DNA of 64,000 nucleotides from Candidatus Brocadia sp. GTDB taxonomy: Bacteria > Planctomycetota > Brocadiia > Brocadiales > Brocadiaceae. The stretch lies in the NCBI GenBank assembly GCA_011525665.1, contig WYAU01000040.1, forward strand, positions 50,865 through 114,864. Direction: 5' to 3'. The position numbers and the translations under genes were made by a program. Under the pieces are notes generated by a model, which did no database searches, was not told the DNA's origin, and saw only the letters and a list, made by a program, of their open reading frames with translations. Positions 35,176 to 43,874 of the stretch are shown here, one piece after another. How positions within the stretch are numbered: position 1 is the first letter of the stretch; each line of letters opens with the position of its first letter.

Positions 35176-35198
35176 GTTCCCAAACATTGTTTGGGAAC
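35176..35198. repeat. Perfect palindrome overlapping the metF upstream region
   Basis: GTTCCCAAACA (35176-35186) and TGTTTGGGAAC (35188-35198) are separated by one base. It lies 11 bp before the metF ATG, next to the Shine-Dalgarno GAGG. It could be an operator or a minimal member of the repeat family seen at 1706-1831. Confidence 0.65.
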
Positions 35199-35209
35199 GA
35201 GGCAGCAAA

Positions 35210-36196
35210 ATGTTTAAATCTTCTGCCAAAACTTTATTCGGAGCAGACCTTTCGTCAAATATGGACTTAAAATCCGGTAGTAACTTAGAAAAGCTCCTTC
35301 GAAGCGGGCAGTTTGCCGTAACGGCAGAACTTGGTCCTCCCCGGGGCGCAGATCGCTCAGTAATAGAAAAAAAAGCCAATTTATTAAAAGGCTATGGGGA
35401 CGCCTTCAATATTACTGACTGTCAGACTGCCGTGGTGCGTATGTCCAGTATTGCCGCCGGTCGGATAGTCCTGGATGCTGGTTTAGAACCTATCATTCAG
35501 ATGACCTGCCGCGACAGGAATCGTATTGCTATACAGAGCGACCTCCTCGGTGCTGCGGCGCTGGGTGCAAAAAACCTCTTATGCCTGACCGGTGACCACC
35601 AGAAATTTGGGGATCACCCTATGGCGAAGGGCGTCTTTGACATAGATTCGATCCAGCTTATTCAAATGGTCAAGGCCCTTCGTGATGAGAAAAAATTTCA
35701 GAGCGGACAGGAATTAAAGACATCAGGGCCACGATTCTTTATCGGTGCCGCCGAGAATCCCTTTGCCGACCCGTTCAAATTCCGCGCTATCAGACTCGCC
35801 AAGAAGATCGCTGCCGGCGCCGATTTCATACAAACGCAGATTATTTATAACGTCAACAAGTTTAAAGAGTGGATGAGAATGGTCACCGATATGGGTCTCC
35901 ATGAAAGGACCTTTATTCTCGCTGGCGTGGCCCCACTCAAGTCTGCGGGGATGGCCAAACACATGAAATATAATGTACCTGGCATGGATGTGCCTGATGA
36001 GGTCATGAACCGCATGACTGCCGCCTCCGCCTCCAAAAAGGGTAAGGAAGAGGGCATCAAAATTTGCCTGGAGGTCATAGAGCAGGTCAGAGAAATCAAA
36101 GGCATTGCCGGTGTGCACATCATGGCAGTGGAGTGGGAAGAGGCCGTCCCTGAAATTGTCAAGGCAGCACGGCTATATCCCAGACCGGTGTTATAA
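35210..36196 (+). CDS. metF: Methylenetetrahydrofolate reductase catalytic subunit
   Basis: ATG at 35210 is chosen because GAGG lies 7 nt upstream; an earlier in-frame TTG at 35174 would be inside the palindrome. The ~328-residue protein has the MetF TIM-barrel landmarks: FAVTAELGPPRGAD at the first strand, NITDCQTAVVRMSS, PIIQMTCRDRNRIAIQSDLL, NLLCLTGDHQ, AGADFIQTQIIYN and LAGVAPLKS. It reduces methylene-THF to methyl-THF for the Wood-Ljungdahl methyl branch. It lacks the C-terminal regulatory domain of eukaryotic enzymes. The upstream MetV and the GltD/MvhD-like fusion are probable partners. It converges on the asmA-like gene with a 2-bp gap. Confidence 0.92.
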   Translation: MFKSSAKTLFGADLSSNMDLKSGSNLEKLLRSGQFAVTAELGPPRGADRSVIEKKANLLKGYGDAFNITDCQTAVVRMSSIAAGRIVLDAGLEPIIQMTCRDRNRIAIQSDLLGAAALGAKNLLCLTGDHQKFGDHPMAKGVFDIDSIQLIQMVKALRDEKKFQSGQELKTSGPRFFIGAAENPFADPFKFRAIRLAKKIAAGADFIQTQIIYNVNKFKEWMRMVTDMGLHERTFILAGVAPLKSAGMAKHMKYNVPGMDVPDEVMNRMTAASASKKGKEEGIKICLEVIEQVREIKGIAGVHIMAVEWEEAVPEIVKAARLYPRPVL

Positions 36197-36198
36197 CC

Positions 36199-38823
36199 TT
36201 ATTTTAAAATATCCTTCAAAATATTTCCCAGGGGCGATTCCTTGCCCTGTTGATCTTTATCCCCTTTCTTCGGCAGTCCTATCTTGTCGCCTAATTTCTC
36301 CAGTTCTCTCCTGCCGTAATATTTTGTTATGGCACTGGTTACATAGGGTATATCCAGAATAGGCCTTGGCTTACTGAAACTCCCGGTGACCGTAATCGGG
36401 AGCACCATGCGGTTTTCCGGATTGAGAAGGGCATTGAGAGGTTCAGCCTTTTTGGCTAATTTGGCAGAGTATTCCCGGGAGAGAACGACCTTGCCCCTGA
36501 GATCAAGGCTGCTGGTATTACAGTCAACCAACCCTTCTATAAATGCATCAGAATCAGTTGCTTTTGCAGTATGAATATTATGTAAGGCTACCTTTTTTAA
36601 ATCGATTTTATTGCCGGTCATAGAAAAATCACCATCCAGGTAATCAAATCGCGTAATCTTTTGCTTATCCAATTCGCTGCCTTCTTTTTCCAAAAACTTA
36701 GATATACCCTTTATACCAAAAAGCGCATCCAGTGCAGTGTCTACAAGGTTTAAATTCATAATTTCTCCCTGGTCAAGCCGGAATAACCCGCCGGCATTAA
36801 TTGCGCCTTTTTGCTTCGCATCCCCGGCATTGTTTGCCGTAAAAGACCCCGAAAATATCCCTTTGAATAAACCCTTGTATTGTGTAAAAGTATCCATGGC
36901 TTCCGCTACATTTATATTAGAAATAACCGGCTTCACGTTCCACCGAAGTTTGCCGGGCTTCACTTTACCGTCCAGGGAAACGTCCCCCTGGAAAATATGG
37001 ACCCGGAACCCGTGGATGCCGAGAATATCGTTCTGGTAGTCGAACTGTGCCTGCATCTTTTCAAAAGAAGCAGCCAGCACCTCCCCATTTTTGACATCGA
37101 GATTGCCACTCCCCCGGACGTCACCATTCTTTTTTTCCGCCTGCACTTTCATATCCATGGATTCAAAAAAACTTTGCGAAATTGCAGCTTTCTGGCCATT
37201 GTCTGATGACTGAGAGAGCTTGAATGCGAGCCTTGGAGACGAAAACTGCAGATCAACAGCGGCATCTTCCATCGTCCCTTTCAAAGAACTTTGAAGGACA
37301 AAGTTCCCCTCCGGTTCGTACTCTTTTAGTGCAGGGACCAGCGATTCCCAGCCTTTCAGGGACGTATCTTCAGTACCCATCAAAAGATCAAAATGCGGAT
37401 TCGTTAGGCCGGTAATTTTTCCCGTTGTCCTGAGAGACAAGGTATGCATTTTGATAATACACGGCTCTAACTGAATATCATCTCCCGTCTTGTCTGCCCT
37501 GACGGAAATTTGACAAGGAACGAGTCCAGGTTTACGAAATGTCTCCCCATACAGGATATCGAGGTCTTTCATCTCCAGTGTACAAGTAGCCTGGAGATTG
37601 TCCATATCCCCCTTTGAAATCATCTCCATGCCCAATGAACCTGAAATGCTCACATCCTCAGGTAAAGATTCCTTAATCGAAGGGTAAAACAAAAAGGCGT
37701 AGTCCGGATTGATCGCCTCCCCCCGAAGGGTTATGTCCCATTGTGGTTTCGTATTAAATCCTTCTACCTTACCTGCCAGAGAGATTCTATTTTCATTCAT
37801 GTTCAAATCCAACCGGTCTATAACCGCAATTCCCTTTTCCCATAGGAGATCCATTTTTTTCCGAAGGGTAATATGTATCTTCCCGATGGCTTTCTTATCG
37901 TCTCCTTCTGTGAGTATCAGTTCTTTGCACTCCATCCGACCTTCTGAAGTGATTCCGGAGGCCATATCCCCCTTTACAGAGATATCCATACCAACAACCC
38001 CATCTGCAGGAGATAAAGGCAGGCTTGCAGGCAGGTAAGATTTACAGGTATCCAGGTCAAATTCGTCGAGTGATAATACGATATCCATAAAAAGCCGTTT
38101 TATATCCAGGGTATCACCCAGGGGACCCATAGCACCCTTTATCATGAAATTTTGCTTTGTACCCCTAGGCAGACGGGCTGCCATGGACATCTGGATCGGT
38201 TTATCCACGGATACATCCGTGAATTTCACATCTAACCAGTCTATCGTTGTCATTGTGGTAGTACCCGGTTGAGTGAACTCATCGATGAAATCGATTTGTC
38301 CCTGGTGCAAAGTAAATTTTGAAACCATTAACCCCGCAAAAAGGGCGCCTCCGCCTTTTCCTTCATTTTCATTCTCTTCACGGTCTTTTTTCTCACCTTC
38401 AGTATCGTCATGTTCATTATGTTCATTTGCCCTGGAACCAGTCAGATCGGTGAAATTAAATTCCCCTTTCGTGTTTTTTATCAGCCGAACCACCGGTTTG
38501 TCCAGGATTAATTCCTTGACTTGAATCTGCTTCTTGAGCAAGGGCAATAATTTTACCTTCACCCGGAGGCGTTCCAGATTCAGAAAATCTCCCTTTCCAA
38601 ATTCCGGATTTTCTGCTATGCGGAGTCCCTGAATCTCCGCCCCCAGTCCTTTCACTATGGTAAGTTCTATGCTGTCAAAATTCAAATCTCTCGTCAGATA
38701 GGGTTTCGCAAGGTCAATGATCTTTCCTTTATATTTATTTAAATCGATAAGAAATGGGGTAACTACTGCACCTGCCATAAGAACAAAAGCCAAACTCAGG
38801 ATAATAACGATGATCTTTTTCAT
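36199..38823 (-). CDS. AsmA-family inner-membrane/periplasmic protein
   Basis: The start chosen is MKKIIVIILSLAFVLMAGAV at 38823; a longer frame from 38859 adds 12 polar residues. One N-terminal membrane helix is followed by the AsmA N-terminal domain (LIDLNKYKGKIIDLAKPYLT, LRIAENPEFGKGDFLNLERL) and a long beta-rich periplasmic region ending in the AsmA_2-like segment (LRGKVVLSREYSAKLAKKAE, NRMVLPITVTGSFSKP). A charged Glu/Asp/Lys linker sits near residue 140. AsmA-like proteins are thought to take part in phospholipid transport or envelope homeostasis. The ~874-residue length is at the large end of the family. Confidence 0.85.
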   Translation of the reverse strand: MKKIIVIILSLAFVLMAGAVVTPFLIDLNKYKGKIIDLAKPYLTRDLNFDSIELTIVKGLGAEIQGLRIAENPEFGKGDFLNLERLRVKVKLLPLLKKQIQVKELILDKPVVRLIKNTKGEFNFTDLTGSRANEHNEHDDTEGEKKDREENENEGKGGGALFAGLMVSKFTLHQGQIDFIDEFTQPGTTTMTTIDWLDVKFTDVSVDKPIQMSMAARLPRGTKQNFMIKGAMGPLGDTLDIKRLFMDIVLSLDEFDLDTCKSYLPASLPLSPADGVVGMDISVKGDMASGITSEGRMECKELILTEGDDKKAIGKIHITLRKKMDLLWEKGIAVIDRLDLNMNENRISLAGKVEGFNTKPQWDITLRGEAINPDYAFLFYPSIKESLPEDVSISGSLGMEMISKGDMDNLQATCTLEMKDLDILYGETFRKPGLVPCQISVRADKTGDDIQLEPCIIKMHTLSLRTTGKITGLTNPHFDLLMGTEDTSLKGWESLVPALKEYEPEGNFVLQSSLKGTMEDAAVDLQFSSPRLAFKLSQSSDNGQKAAISQSFFESMDMKVQAEKKNGDVRGSGNLDVKNGEVLAASFEKMQAQFDYQNDILGIHGFRVHIFQGDVSLDGKVKPGKLRWNVKPVISNINVAEAMDTFTQYKGLFKGIFSGSFTANNAGDAKQKGAINAGGLFRLDQGEIMNLNLVDTALDALFGIKGISKFLEKEGSELDKQKITRFDYLDGDFSMTGNKIDLKKVALHNIHTAKATDSDAFIEGLVDCNTSSLDLRGKVVLSREYSAKLAKKAEPLNALLNPENRMVLPITVTGSFSKPRPILDIPYVTSAITKYYGRRELEKLGDKIGLPKKGDKDQQGKESPLGNILKDILK

Positions 38824-39066
38824 AATTTTACACTCTTTACAGACAGTAATGACCCACATGTGGTTTTTTCAAAGCATGCTGGAATTAAATACAGATACAA
38901 TGTAACAGAAGGCAGGTATTTTATCAAGGGAAACAGAAGCGTTGGTAAACGCCATAATTAAATTGACAGTGTATTGCAGAAAAATTTATACTGAACCAAA
39001 AATTCCGTAACAGGTTACAACCATCATTTCATTTGATCATTTTGTCCACTATTTGGGAGGTTTAGC

Positions 39067-39876
39067 ATGTTCAAATTCAAACGGGGATTTTCGGCATTAC
39101 TTATCGCACTATTGCTTTTCGTTGGTTGCTCGACAGTACCAATAACGGGGAGGAGACAACTCTCTTTTATACCGAAGAACCAGCTTATTACTTCAAGCGC
39201 CGATAGTTATCGTCAGTTGTTATCCCAATCAAAGATCTCAGACGATGCAGAAAAGACACAGATGGTTACTACGGTAGGTCAGAGAATTGCATCGGCAGCA
39301 GAAGATTTTATGCGTGAAAACGGAATGGAAAAGGAGATACAGAATTACCATTGGGAATTTAATCTCATTGAGGACGATGAAACCGTAAATGCATTCTGCA
39401 TGCCGGGGGGAAAAATTGCCGTCTATACCGGAATACTTCCAATCACACGGGACGAGGATGGACTGGCAGTTGTGATGGGACATGAGGTTGCCCATGCACT
39501 GGCAAATCACGGCGGGGAAAGGCTAAGCCAACTCCTCGTCGTACAAATGGGTGCAACCTCTCTGTCTGCGGCGCTCAGCAACCAGCCGGAACAAACACGA
39601 CAATTATTAATGCAGGCATTCGGGTTGGGTGCAAATGTAGGCGTCCTCTTGCCGTATAGCCGCAGTCATGAGCTGGAAGCCGACCATATTGGTCTTATTC
39701 TGATGGCAAGGGCTGGTTACGACCCCCGAACCGCCATCCCGTTCTGGCAAAGGATGAGCAATTTAGGGGGAGAACGGCCACCCGAATTTTTGTCTACACA
39801 TCCGGCGCCAGAAAGAAGGATTCAGGACATCCAGAACGAACTCCCTGAAGCACTGAAATATTATAAACAATTTTAA
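39067..39876 (+). CDS. M48-family zinc metalloprotease lipoprotein
   Basis: The 269-residue protein has a GGGAGG ribosome site, a lipoprotein signal (LLIALLLFVGCST), the zinc motif HEVAH (H139, E140, H143) in VVMGHEVAHALANHGGE and the distal Glu in ELEADHIGLILMARAGY (~residue 204). These define the LoiP/BepA/Oma1 type of M48 peptidase, which removes misfolded envelope proteins. The mature protein should be anchored in the envelope facing the periplasm. It is divergent from the asmA-like gene, and both are envelope-quality genes. Confidence 0.9.
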   Translation: MFKFKRGFSALLIALLLFVGCSTVPITGRRQLSFIPKNQLITSSADSYRQLLSQSKISDDAEKTQMVTTVGQRIASAAEDFMRENGMEKEIQNYHWEFNLIEDDETVNAFCMPGGKIAVYTGILPITRDEDGLAVVMGHEVAHALANHGGERLSQLLVVQMGATSLSAALSNQPEQTRQLLMQAFGLGANVGVLLPYSRSHELEADHIGLILMARAGYDPRTAIPFWQRMSNLGGERPPEFLSTHPAPERRIQDIQNELPEALKYYKQF

Positions 39877-40242
39877 TCGGGAACGAAGGAAGATGTATGG
39901 ATACGAGGTCCCAAAAGTGGATGTGCCGAAGTCAATTGATGAGGTTGGCCGGCAATGGACGAGTAAGGGGCCCGATAAGCCGGAGAAGTTAAAATAAAAA
40001 TAGATGTTAGAATGCCAGAAGTAATCACACAAAGCCACGAAGCTACAAAGAATAATGAACGAAAAGGAAACAAGAATAGTCAATTGGGTATACAATAAAT
40101 CTTTGTGTCCCGGTGACTTTGTGTGAGAAAATAGAAAAACTTGAGCGAAAATTAAGTTGGAAGCATTATAATAGCAAAACATCGTTATTTAATATTTGAG
40201 ATGCGACTCTCATTCGGTATTTTATTGATGAAGTGTTAAATT
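39877..40242. other. Intergenic region with an inverted repeat
   Basis: An imperfect inverted repeat of CACACAAAGCCAC (40026-40038) with GTGACTTTGTGTG (40113-40125), one mismatch, lies in this stretch. A possible 34-codon ORF (39893-39997) is listed separately. Nothing else is recognisable. Confidence 0.45.
39893..39997 (+). CDS. Possible 34-residue ORF after the M48 protease
   Basis: An ATG preceded by GAAGGAAG starts a short hydrophilic peptide (MYGYEVPKVDVPKSIDEVGR, then QWTSKGPDKPEKLK) ending at TAA 39997. It begins 16 bp after the protease stop. No homology is recognised and the coding signal is weak, so it may be a chance frame. Confidence 0.25.
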   Translation: MYGYEVPKVDVPKSIDEVGRQWTSKGPDKPEKLK

Positions 40243-40860
40243 ATGAATGATATAGAGATTAGACAAAACTTCCATAAGAAAAAGCTGAGATGGCAACATA
40301 GCCAGAAAGACACGGTTGTAATTGATGAGCTTGGCTTAAATCACGGGAAATGTCGTGCCGATATCGCCGTGATTAACGGACATCTTGTGGGTTATGAGAT
40401 TAAGAGTAACAACGATTCGTTACGTAGGCTTGAGGAACAAGTTAAAGCATATAATGCAGTTTTCGATAAAATCTTCATAGTGGTGGGTGATCGTTATATC
40501 ACCTCTATAAAAAACTACATCCCTGAATGGTGGGGGGTGATAGCATCTGTAAGAGGCATAAGAGGTGCTGTCAATTTTGATATAATTCGTGAGGCTCGGA
40601 CAAATAAAAAGATCAATCCCATATCTATAGCAAAATTATTATGGCGTAATGAAGCAGAAGAGATATTACAGCAGAAAAAACTGCCGCCCAAAATTCTTCG
40701 CCAGCCTCGTGCAATTTTGTATGAGTATCTGGTAAACACTCTAAGTGTTTGTGAGCTGCGAAAATTCGTCAGAGAGTATTTTAAGAAGCGTAAAAACTGG
40801 CGATGTCCTGAACAACCTTCTCGATATGATGGTTTGTTCCAACCTGCCGCCACGTCATAA
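40243..40860 (+). CDS. sce7726-family protein (predicted PD-(D/E)XK nuclease-like)
   Basis: The 205-residue protein has the family core VVIDELGLNHGKCRADIAVI followed by NGHLVGYEIKSNNDSLRRL. The R-x-D...Y-E-I-K pattern is what a PD-(D/E)XK nuclease site looks like (D in CRADIAV, E and K in YEIKS). IFIVVGDRYITSI and IPEWWGVIAS complete the core. It converges on the Beta-family gene and its 3' end overlaps it by 80 bp on the opposite strand, so the pair is tightly packed. sce7726 proteins commonly accompany sce7725/Beta-type proteins in accessory regions. Nuclease activity and a defence role are inferred. Confidence 0.78.
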   Translation: MNDIEIRQNFHKKKLRWQHSQKDTVVIDELGLNHGKCRADIAVINGHLVGYEIKSNNDSLRRLEEQVKAYNAVFDKIFIVVGDRYITSIKNYIPEWWGVIASVRGIRGAVNFDIIREARTNKKINPISIAKLLWRNEAEEILQQKKLPPKILRQPRAILYEYLVNTLSVCELRKFVREYFKKRKNWRCPEQPSRYDGLFQPAATS

Positions 40861-41872
40861 GGCTGCCGGTCTTGCCGTGTCCGTTTGCACATTCTTGAAT
40901 GTAATTATCTCCCCATGAGAAACTTGTGCCGCAATAGTACGAAGAATCTATAACCTTTTTGCTAAGTTCGCGATATTGTTCAAAACCGTAATCTCTAACA
41001 TTCTTCCCTTTTACAATATACCACTGGTTTTCATTAGTATACCTGATTGTTGCAGAAGGTCTTACTTTTCTCATATCAAGTTCAAGAACTTTAGGGTGAT
41101 TTATGGCATAATCACCAAAAGAAGGAAGTCGCAGCTTTGCTTTTGTTAAATCATTAATCAACATCTTGTACAATTGCCATTCATGGCGTGGCATAATCTC
41201 TACTCCTTCTTTAATTCCACCCCTTGTCTCAGGAAAAGATGTGCCCAAAAGTGTAAATGTACGCCAGTCATTTAAATAGGGTAATTTATTCACAACCGCT
41301 TGAATAACCACTTTGAATCCATCATGAGGAACAAAATTTGGTGTACCCAAATCCAGAATAAAGTCACTATCGCCAGGTTTAATTCCCAATGTTGATAATA
41401 ATGCGTCTATTTCTGTTTTGAATGTACTCTTTGCAGCTTGTTCTATCGTTATCCTTAGGCAAACACCCCTCTTATCTTCGACCAAAGCTGCCTTAATCTC
41501 TCGCTGATACTCTCTATCTCTGAGTATGCCTGTCACCGGTACAGCTTGGCATTTCATCCCCTTGAGTCCATCAAAAATAAAACAAACTGGATGAATTCCG
41601 GTTGCCATTCTCTCGGTAAATTTAATTAGATTCAAATCGACAAAACAAGGAGTATCACCCCACTTCTTACGAACTCGTTTTGCAAAGGAAGCCAAGTGTT
41701 CATCTATTGTTTTGGCTTCTATTCCTTCTTCAAAATCCCATCCAAGTTCCGGAACTTCTATTAACGGCGTAAAAACACGCTTTGTTGTGGCGGACAATCT
41801 TGACACGGCTTGATACTCCCCTTGTTTCCATCGGAGGCATGGTACATAGTGGCGATGATCAAAATTCATCAA
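40781..41872 (-). CDS. Beta-family protein (Pfam Beta_protein type)
   Basis: The 363-residue protein begins RHYVPCLRWKQGEYQAV and continues VFTPLIEVPE, the N-terminal signature of the Beta_protein family. Later segments (FVDLNLIKF, SDFILDLGTPNF, FTLLGTSFPET) look like strands of a TIM-barrel-like fold, and the C-terminus carries YYCGTSFSWGDNYIQECANG. No catalytic role is established for this family. It starts 11 bp after the XRE-ImmA gene and is the last gene of that minus-strand operon. It overlaps the sce7726 gene tail to tail. A joint function with sce7726 is inferred from the pairing. Confidence 0.78.
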   Translation of the reverse strand: MMNFDHRHYVPCLRWKQGEYQAVSRLSATTKRVFTPLIEVPELGWDFEEGIEAKTIDEHLASFAKRVRKKWGDTPCFVDLNLIKFTERMATGIHPVCFIFDGLKGMKCQAVPVTGILRDREYQREIKAALVEDKRGVCLRITIEQAAKSTFKTEIDALLSTLGIKPGDSDFILDLGTPNFVPHDGFKVVIQAVVNKLPYLNDWRTFTLLGTSFPETRGGIKEGVEIMPRHEWQLYKMLINDLTKAKLRLPSFGDYAINHPKVLELDMRKVRPSATIRYTNENQWYIVKGKNVRDYGFEQYRELSKKVIDSSYYCGTSFSWGDNYIQECANGHGKTGSLMTWRQVGTNHHIEKVVQDIASFYAS

Positions 41873-41883
41873 ATTCTCCTTTA

Positions 41884-43173
41884 CTAAGAAAAATAGGCGT
41901 TTGGAAACAGTTTTCGTATTTCGCCTTGTCCGACCATATTCACCAGAATCGTATGGTTTTTCGCCTCTCTTCTTATCTTCCCAGCAACTATTGACGGATG
42001 GATACCTAGTTCGCTTGCGAAGTCTCTGATGGAATCTTCACTTCTCACAAAACGAGCCAAGGCAGTATTCCATTTATCCTCAGGGATTAAGATTTCACCC
42101 GCTTGTGCATCTGCTACTTGTTCAATGTCATCTGCGTTTGAATCGAGGTCATCAAATATGCTTTCTATATCTCCCCTATGTAAATGTTTATTTATATGAA
42201 CAAGTTCGTGGAAAAGAACAAACCAAAAATTATCAAGTCTGTCATAGCGCAGGGTCATCCCAATTACAGGCGAACCGTCGGAAAGCAAAAATGCCGCTCC
42301 ATCCAGATGAGTTTGAGGTAGATGGGATTCAATAACTACCCGAATTCCAGAATTTCGCAAATATTCAATGGCCGTTTTAGGCCCATCTTCTTTGCAACTT
42401 AAGTGGGCAAGTTCAGTAAGCCATTTATCGGTTATTGTTCTTTGATTATATTTGTTTGTTATTTTCTCCTTCTTAGCGAGGGCTATAATGCGACATTGCC
42501 AAGCAAGAAGAGCATACCAATTTACGCTACCCCCTAAGCGTACACGCTGACGTGCTGCCGCCCGTACTGGCTTATCAAGAGAATTTTTCACGAATTCCCT
42601 AACAAGTTCCTCTGCATTGGATATAGCCTCATCTAAAGAGCCAGAAAATCCTTCAAACCAATTGCGACGGTACATCTCCTTAATTGGGAACTGATCCCAT
42701 GCTAATGTATCATTTTCAATATCTAAAGGTTCCTGTGATGTTGCTCTGAATTCAGCAACTTCGTTTATGTTTAGACCGAGTGCTCTTGCAACTTCTGCAA
42801 GCCGATGCAAATTCGCAGAAGCATATTTTTCCGCTTCGTATCTCTGAATCTGTTGTTCCTTCAAACCAAGAGCATCTGCAAGTTGACGTTGTGAGAGCCC
42901 TTTAGCAATACGTGCTCTGATAAGAATACTTGGCAACTCTTCCAGGTTCGATGCCTTTAGTATTTCAACAGTTCCAGACTTCAGTGTTTCATATTCGCGG
43001 AGTTGTATAGAAAGTCTTTCGTATTCACTCCGAAGAGCATCTATTTCTGCCTTTGCCAGAACTTTCGACTTTGTTCGTTTGGTAGATAATTTAATATCAA
43101 AGGTATCTATTGCCGTCTTGAGTTTTTCTAATTGGGCAATTGTGATTCGGTATTGTCGCTCATTTGTTATCAT
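41884..43173 (-). CDS. XRE-type HTH protein with ImmA/IrrE metallopeptidase domain
   Basis: MITNERQYRITIAQLEKLK at 43173 is taken as the start; the longer open frame to 43356 overlaps the DUF6932 gene and lacks family similarity. The ~429-residue protein has a helical N-terminus, a helix-turn-helix (GLSQRQLADALGLKEQQIQR) and a C-terminal ImmA/IrrE (DUF955) domain with zinc motif HELVH in FVLFHELVHINKHLH. ImmA-type peptidases cleave a repressor or antitoxin in response to stress. It follows the DUF6932 gene by 13 bp and precedes the Beta gene by 11 bp. It probably represses the operon through the dyad over the promoter and may be cleavable. Confidence 0.86.
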   Translation of the reverse strand: MITNERQYRITIAQLEKLKTAIDTFDIKLSTKRTKSKVLAKAEIDALRSEYERLSIQLREYETLKSGTVEILKASNLEELPSILIRARIAKGLSQRQLADALGLKEQQIQRYEAEKYASANLHRLAEVARALGLNINEVAEFRATSQEPLDIENDTLAWDQFPIKEMYRRNWFEGFSGSLDEAISNAEELVREFVKNSLDKPVRAAARQRVRLGGSVNWYALLAWQCRIIALAKKEKITNKYNQRTITDKWLTELAHLSCKEDGPKTAIEYLRNSGIRVVIESHLPQTHLDGAAFLLSDGSPVIGMTLRYDRLDNFWFVLFHELVHINKHLHRGDIESIFDDLDSNADDIEQVADAQAGEILIPEDKWNTALARFVRSEDSIRDFASELGIHPSIVAGKIRREAKNHTILVNMVGQGEIRKLFPNAYFS

Positions 43174-43186
43174 TGTTATATCTCTC

Positions 43187-43636
43187 TTACAAATTATTTG
43201 AAAAACGTATACAGATAATACCTTTTGCGTTTCCTGTGTACTTGTCAATTTGAAAAAAATCGAAAAAGAAGCGTTGCCCATCTGCAAGACAATTAGCTGG
43301 AAAGAATTCTCCGTGGAATCTTTCTTTTTGTTTTTTCCGTCCGTCAGAAAAATCAAGGAAAATAGGGTCCAACTTGACGTGGTTTACTCCAACAGGGTCC
43401 CAACATACATCAAAATCAGCAGGGATAGGCTTCTCTGTAATAAAACTACCGTCGAGAAATATCTTTCGGCATCCGGCTTTACGTAGTGCAAAGATGCCCT
43501 TTTTTAATCCAGCGAAGAGACGTTTTCGATGATCAGATATTGCAAAACGGTCTTCAACCTCCTCAAGCGTTGCAACATGAACACCGGGTTGTAAAACTTT
43601 CCATGGCCCACCAATATCTAAGAAAGCTGGTATCAT
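43187..43636 (-). CDS. DUF6932-type nucleotidyltransferase-like protein
   Basis: The 149-residue protein contains FLDGSFITEKPIPADFDVCW, i.e. the G-S...D-x-D arrangement of minimal nucleotidyltransferases (MNT fold). The N-terminal PGVHVATLEEVEDRFAISDH is also typical of this DUF. Such proteins are often encoded with XRE/ImmA partners in toxin-antitoxin-like pairs. It is the first gene of the operon. AMP- or nucleotide-transfer activity is inferred from the fold only, and whether it is toxin or antitoxin is not known. Confidence 0.75.
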   Translation of the reverse strand: MIPAFLDIGGPWKVLQPGVHVATLEEVEDRFAISDHRKRLFAGLKKGIFALRKAGCRKIFLDGSFITEKPIPADFDVCWDPVGVNHVKLDPIFLDFSDGRKKQKERFHGEFFPANCLADGQRFFFDFFQIDKYTGNAKGIICIRFSNNL

Positions 43637-43731
43637 AATATAGCAAAAAGCTTCTGGTTTTCAAAAACTCTAGGCTTAATCTTCTCTATTTGCTGGTTTA
43701 GGCTTTATAAATCTAATTTGCCTAGCTATGC

Positions 43732-43765
43732 ACACAACTATATTGTTGTGTTGATAAATTGTCAA
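43732..43765 (-). promoter_or_regulatory. Promoter with overlapping operator for DUF6932/XRE-ImmA/Beta operon
   Basis: On the minus strand TTGACA (43760-43765), a 17-bp spacer and TATAGT (43737-43742) form a near-consensus promoter. A perfect dyad ACACAAC-6-GTTGTGT (43732-43738 and 43745-43751) covers the -10 element, where a bound XRE repressor would block RNA polymerase. Autoregulation by the operon's own HTH protein is the simplest reading. Confidence 0.65.
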
Positions 43766-43874
43766 GGAAATCTTGGAAATATTAGTTAAATTGCTTTACT
43801 GCATTTTAGTTGCGTAAGGGTTTGATTAAGCTCCACAAATCCAACAATTCAAATAAGGAGAACAATTATAGTAA

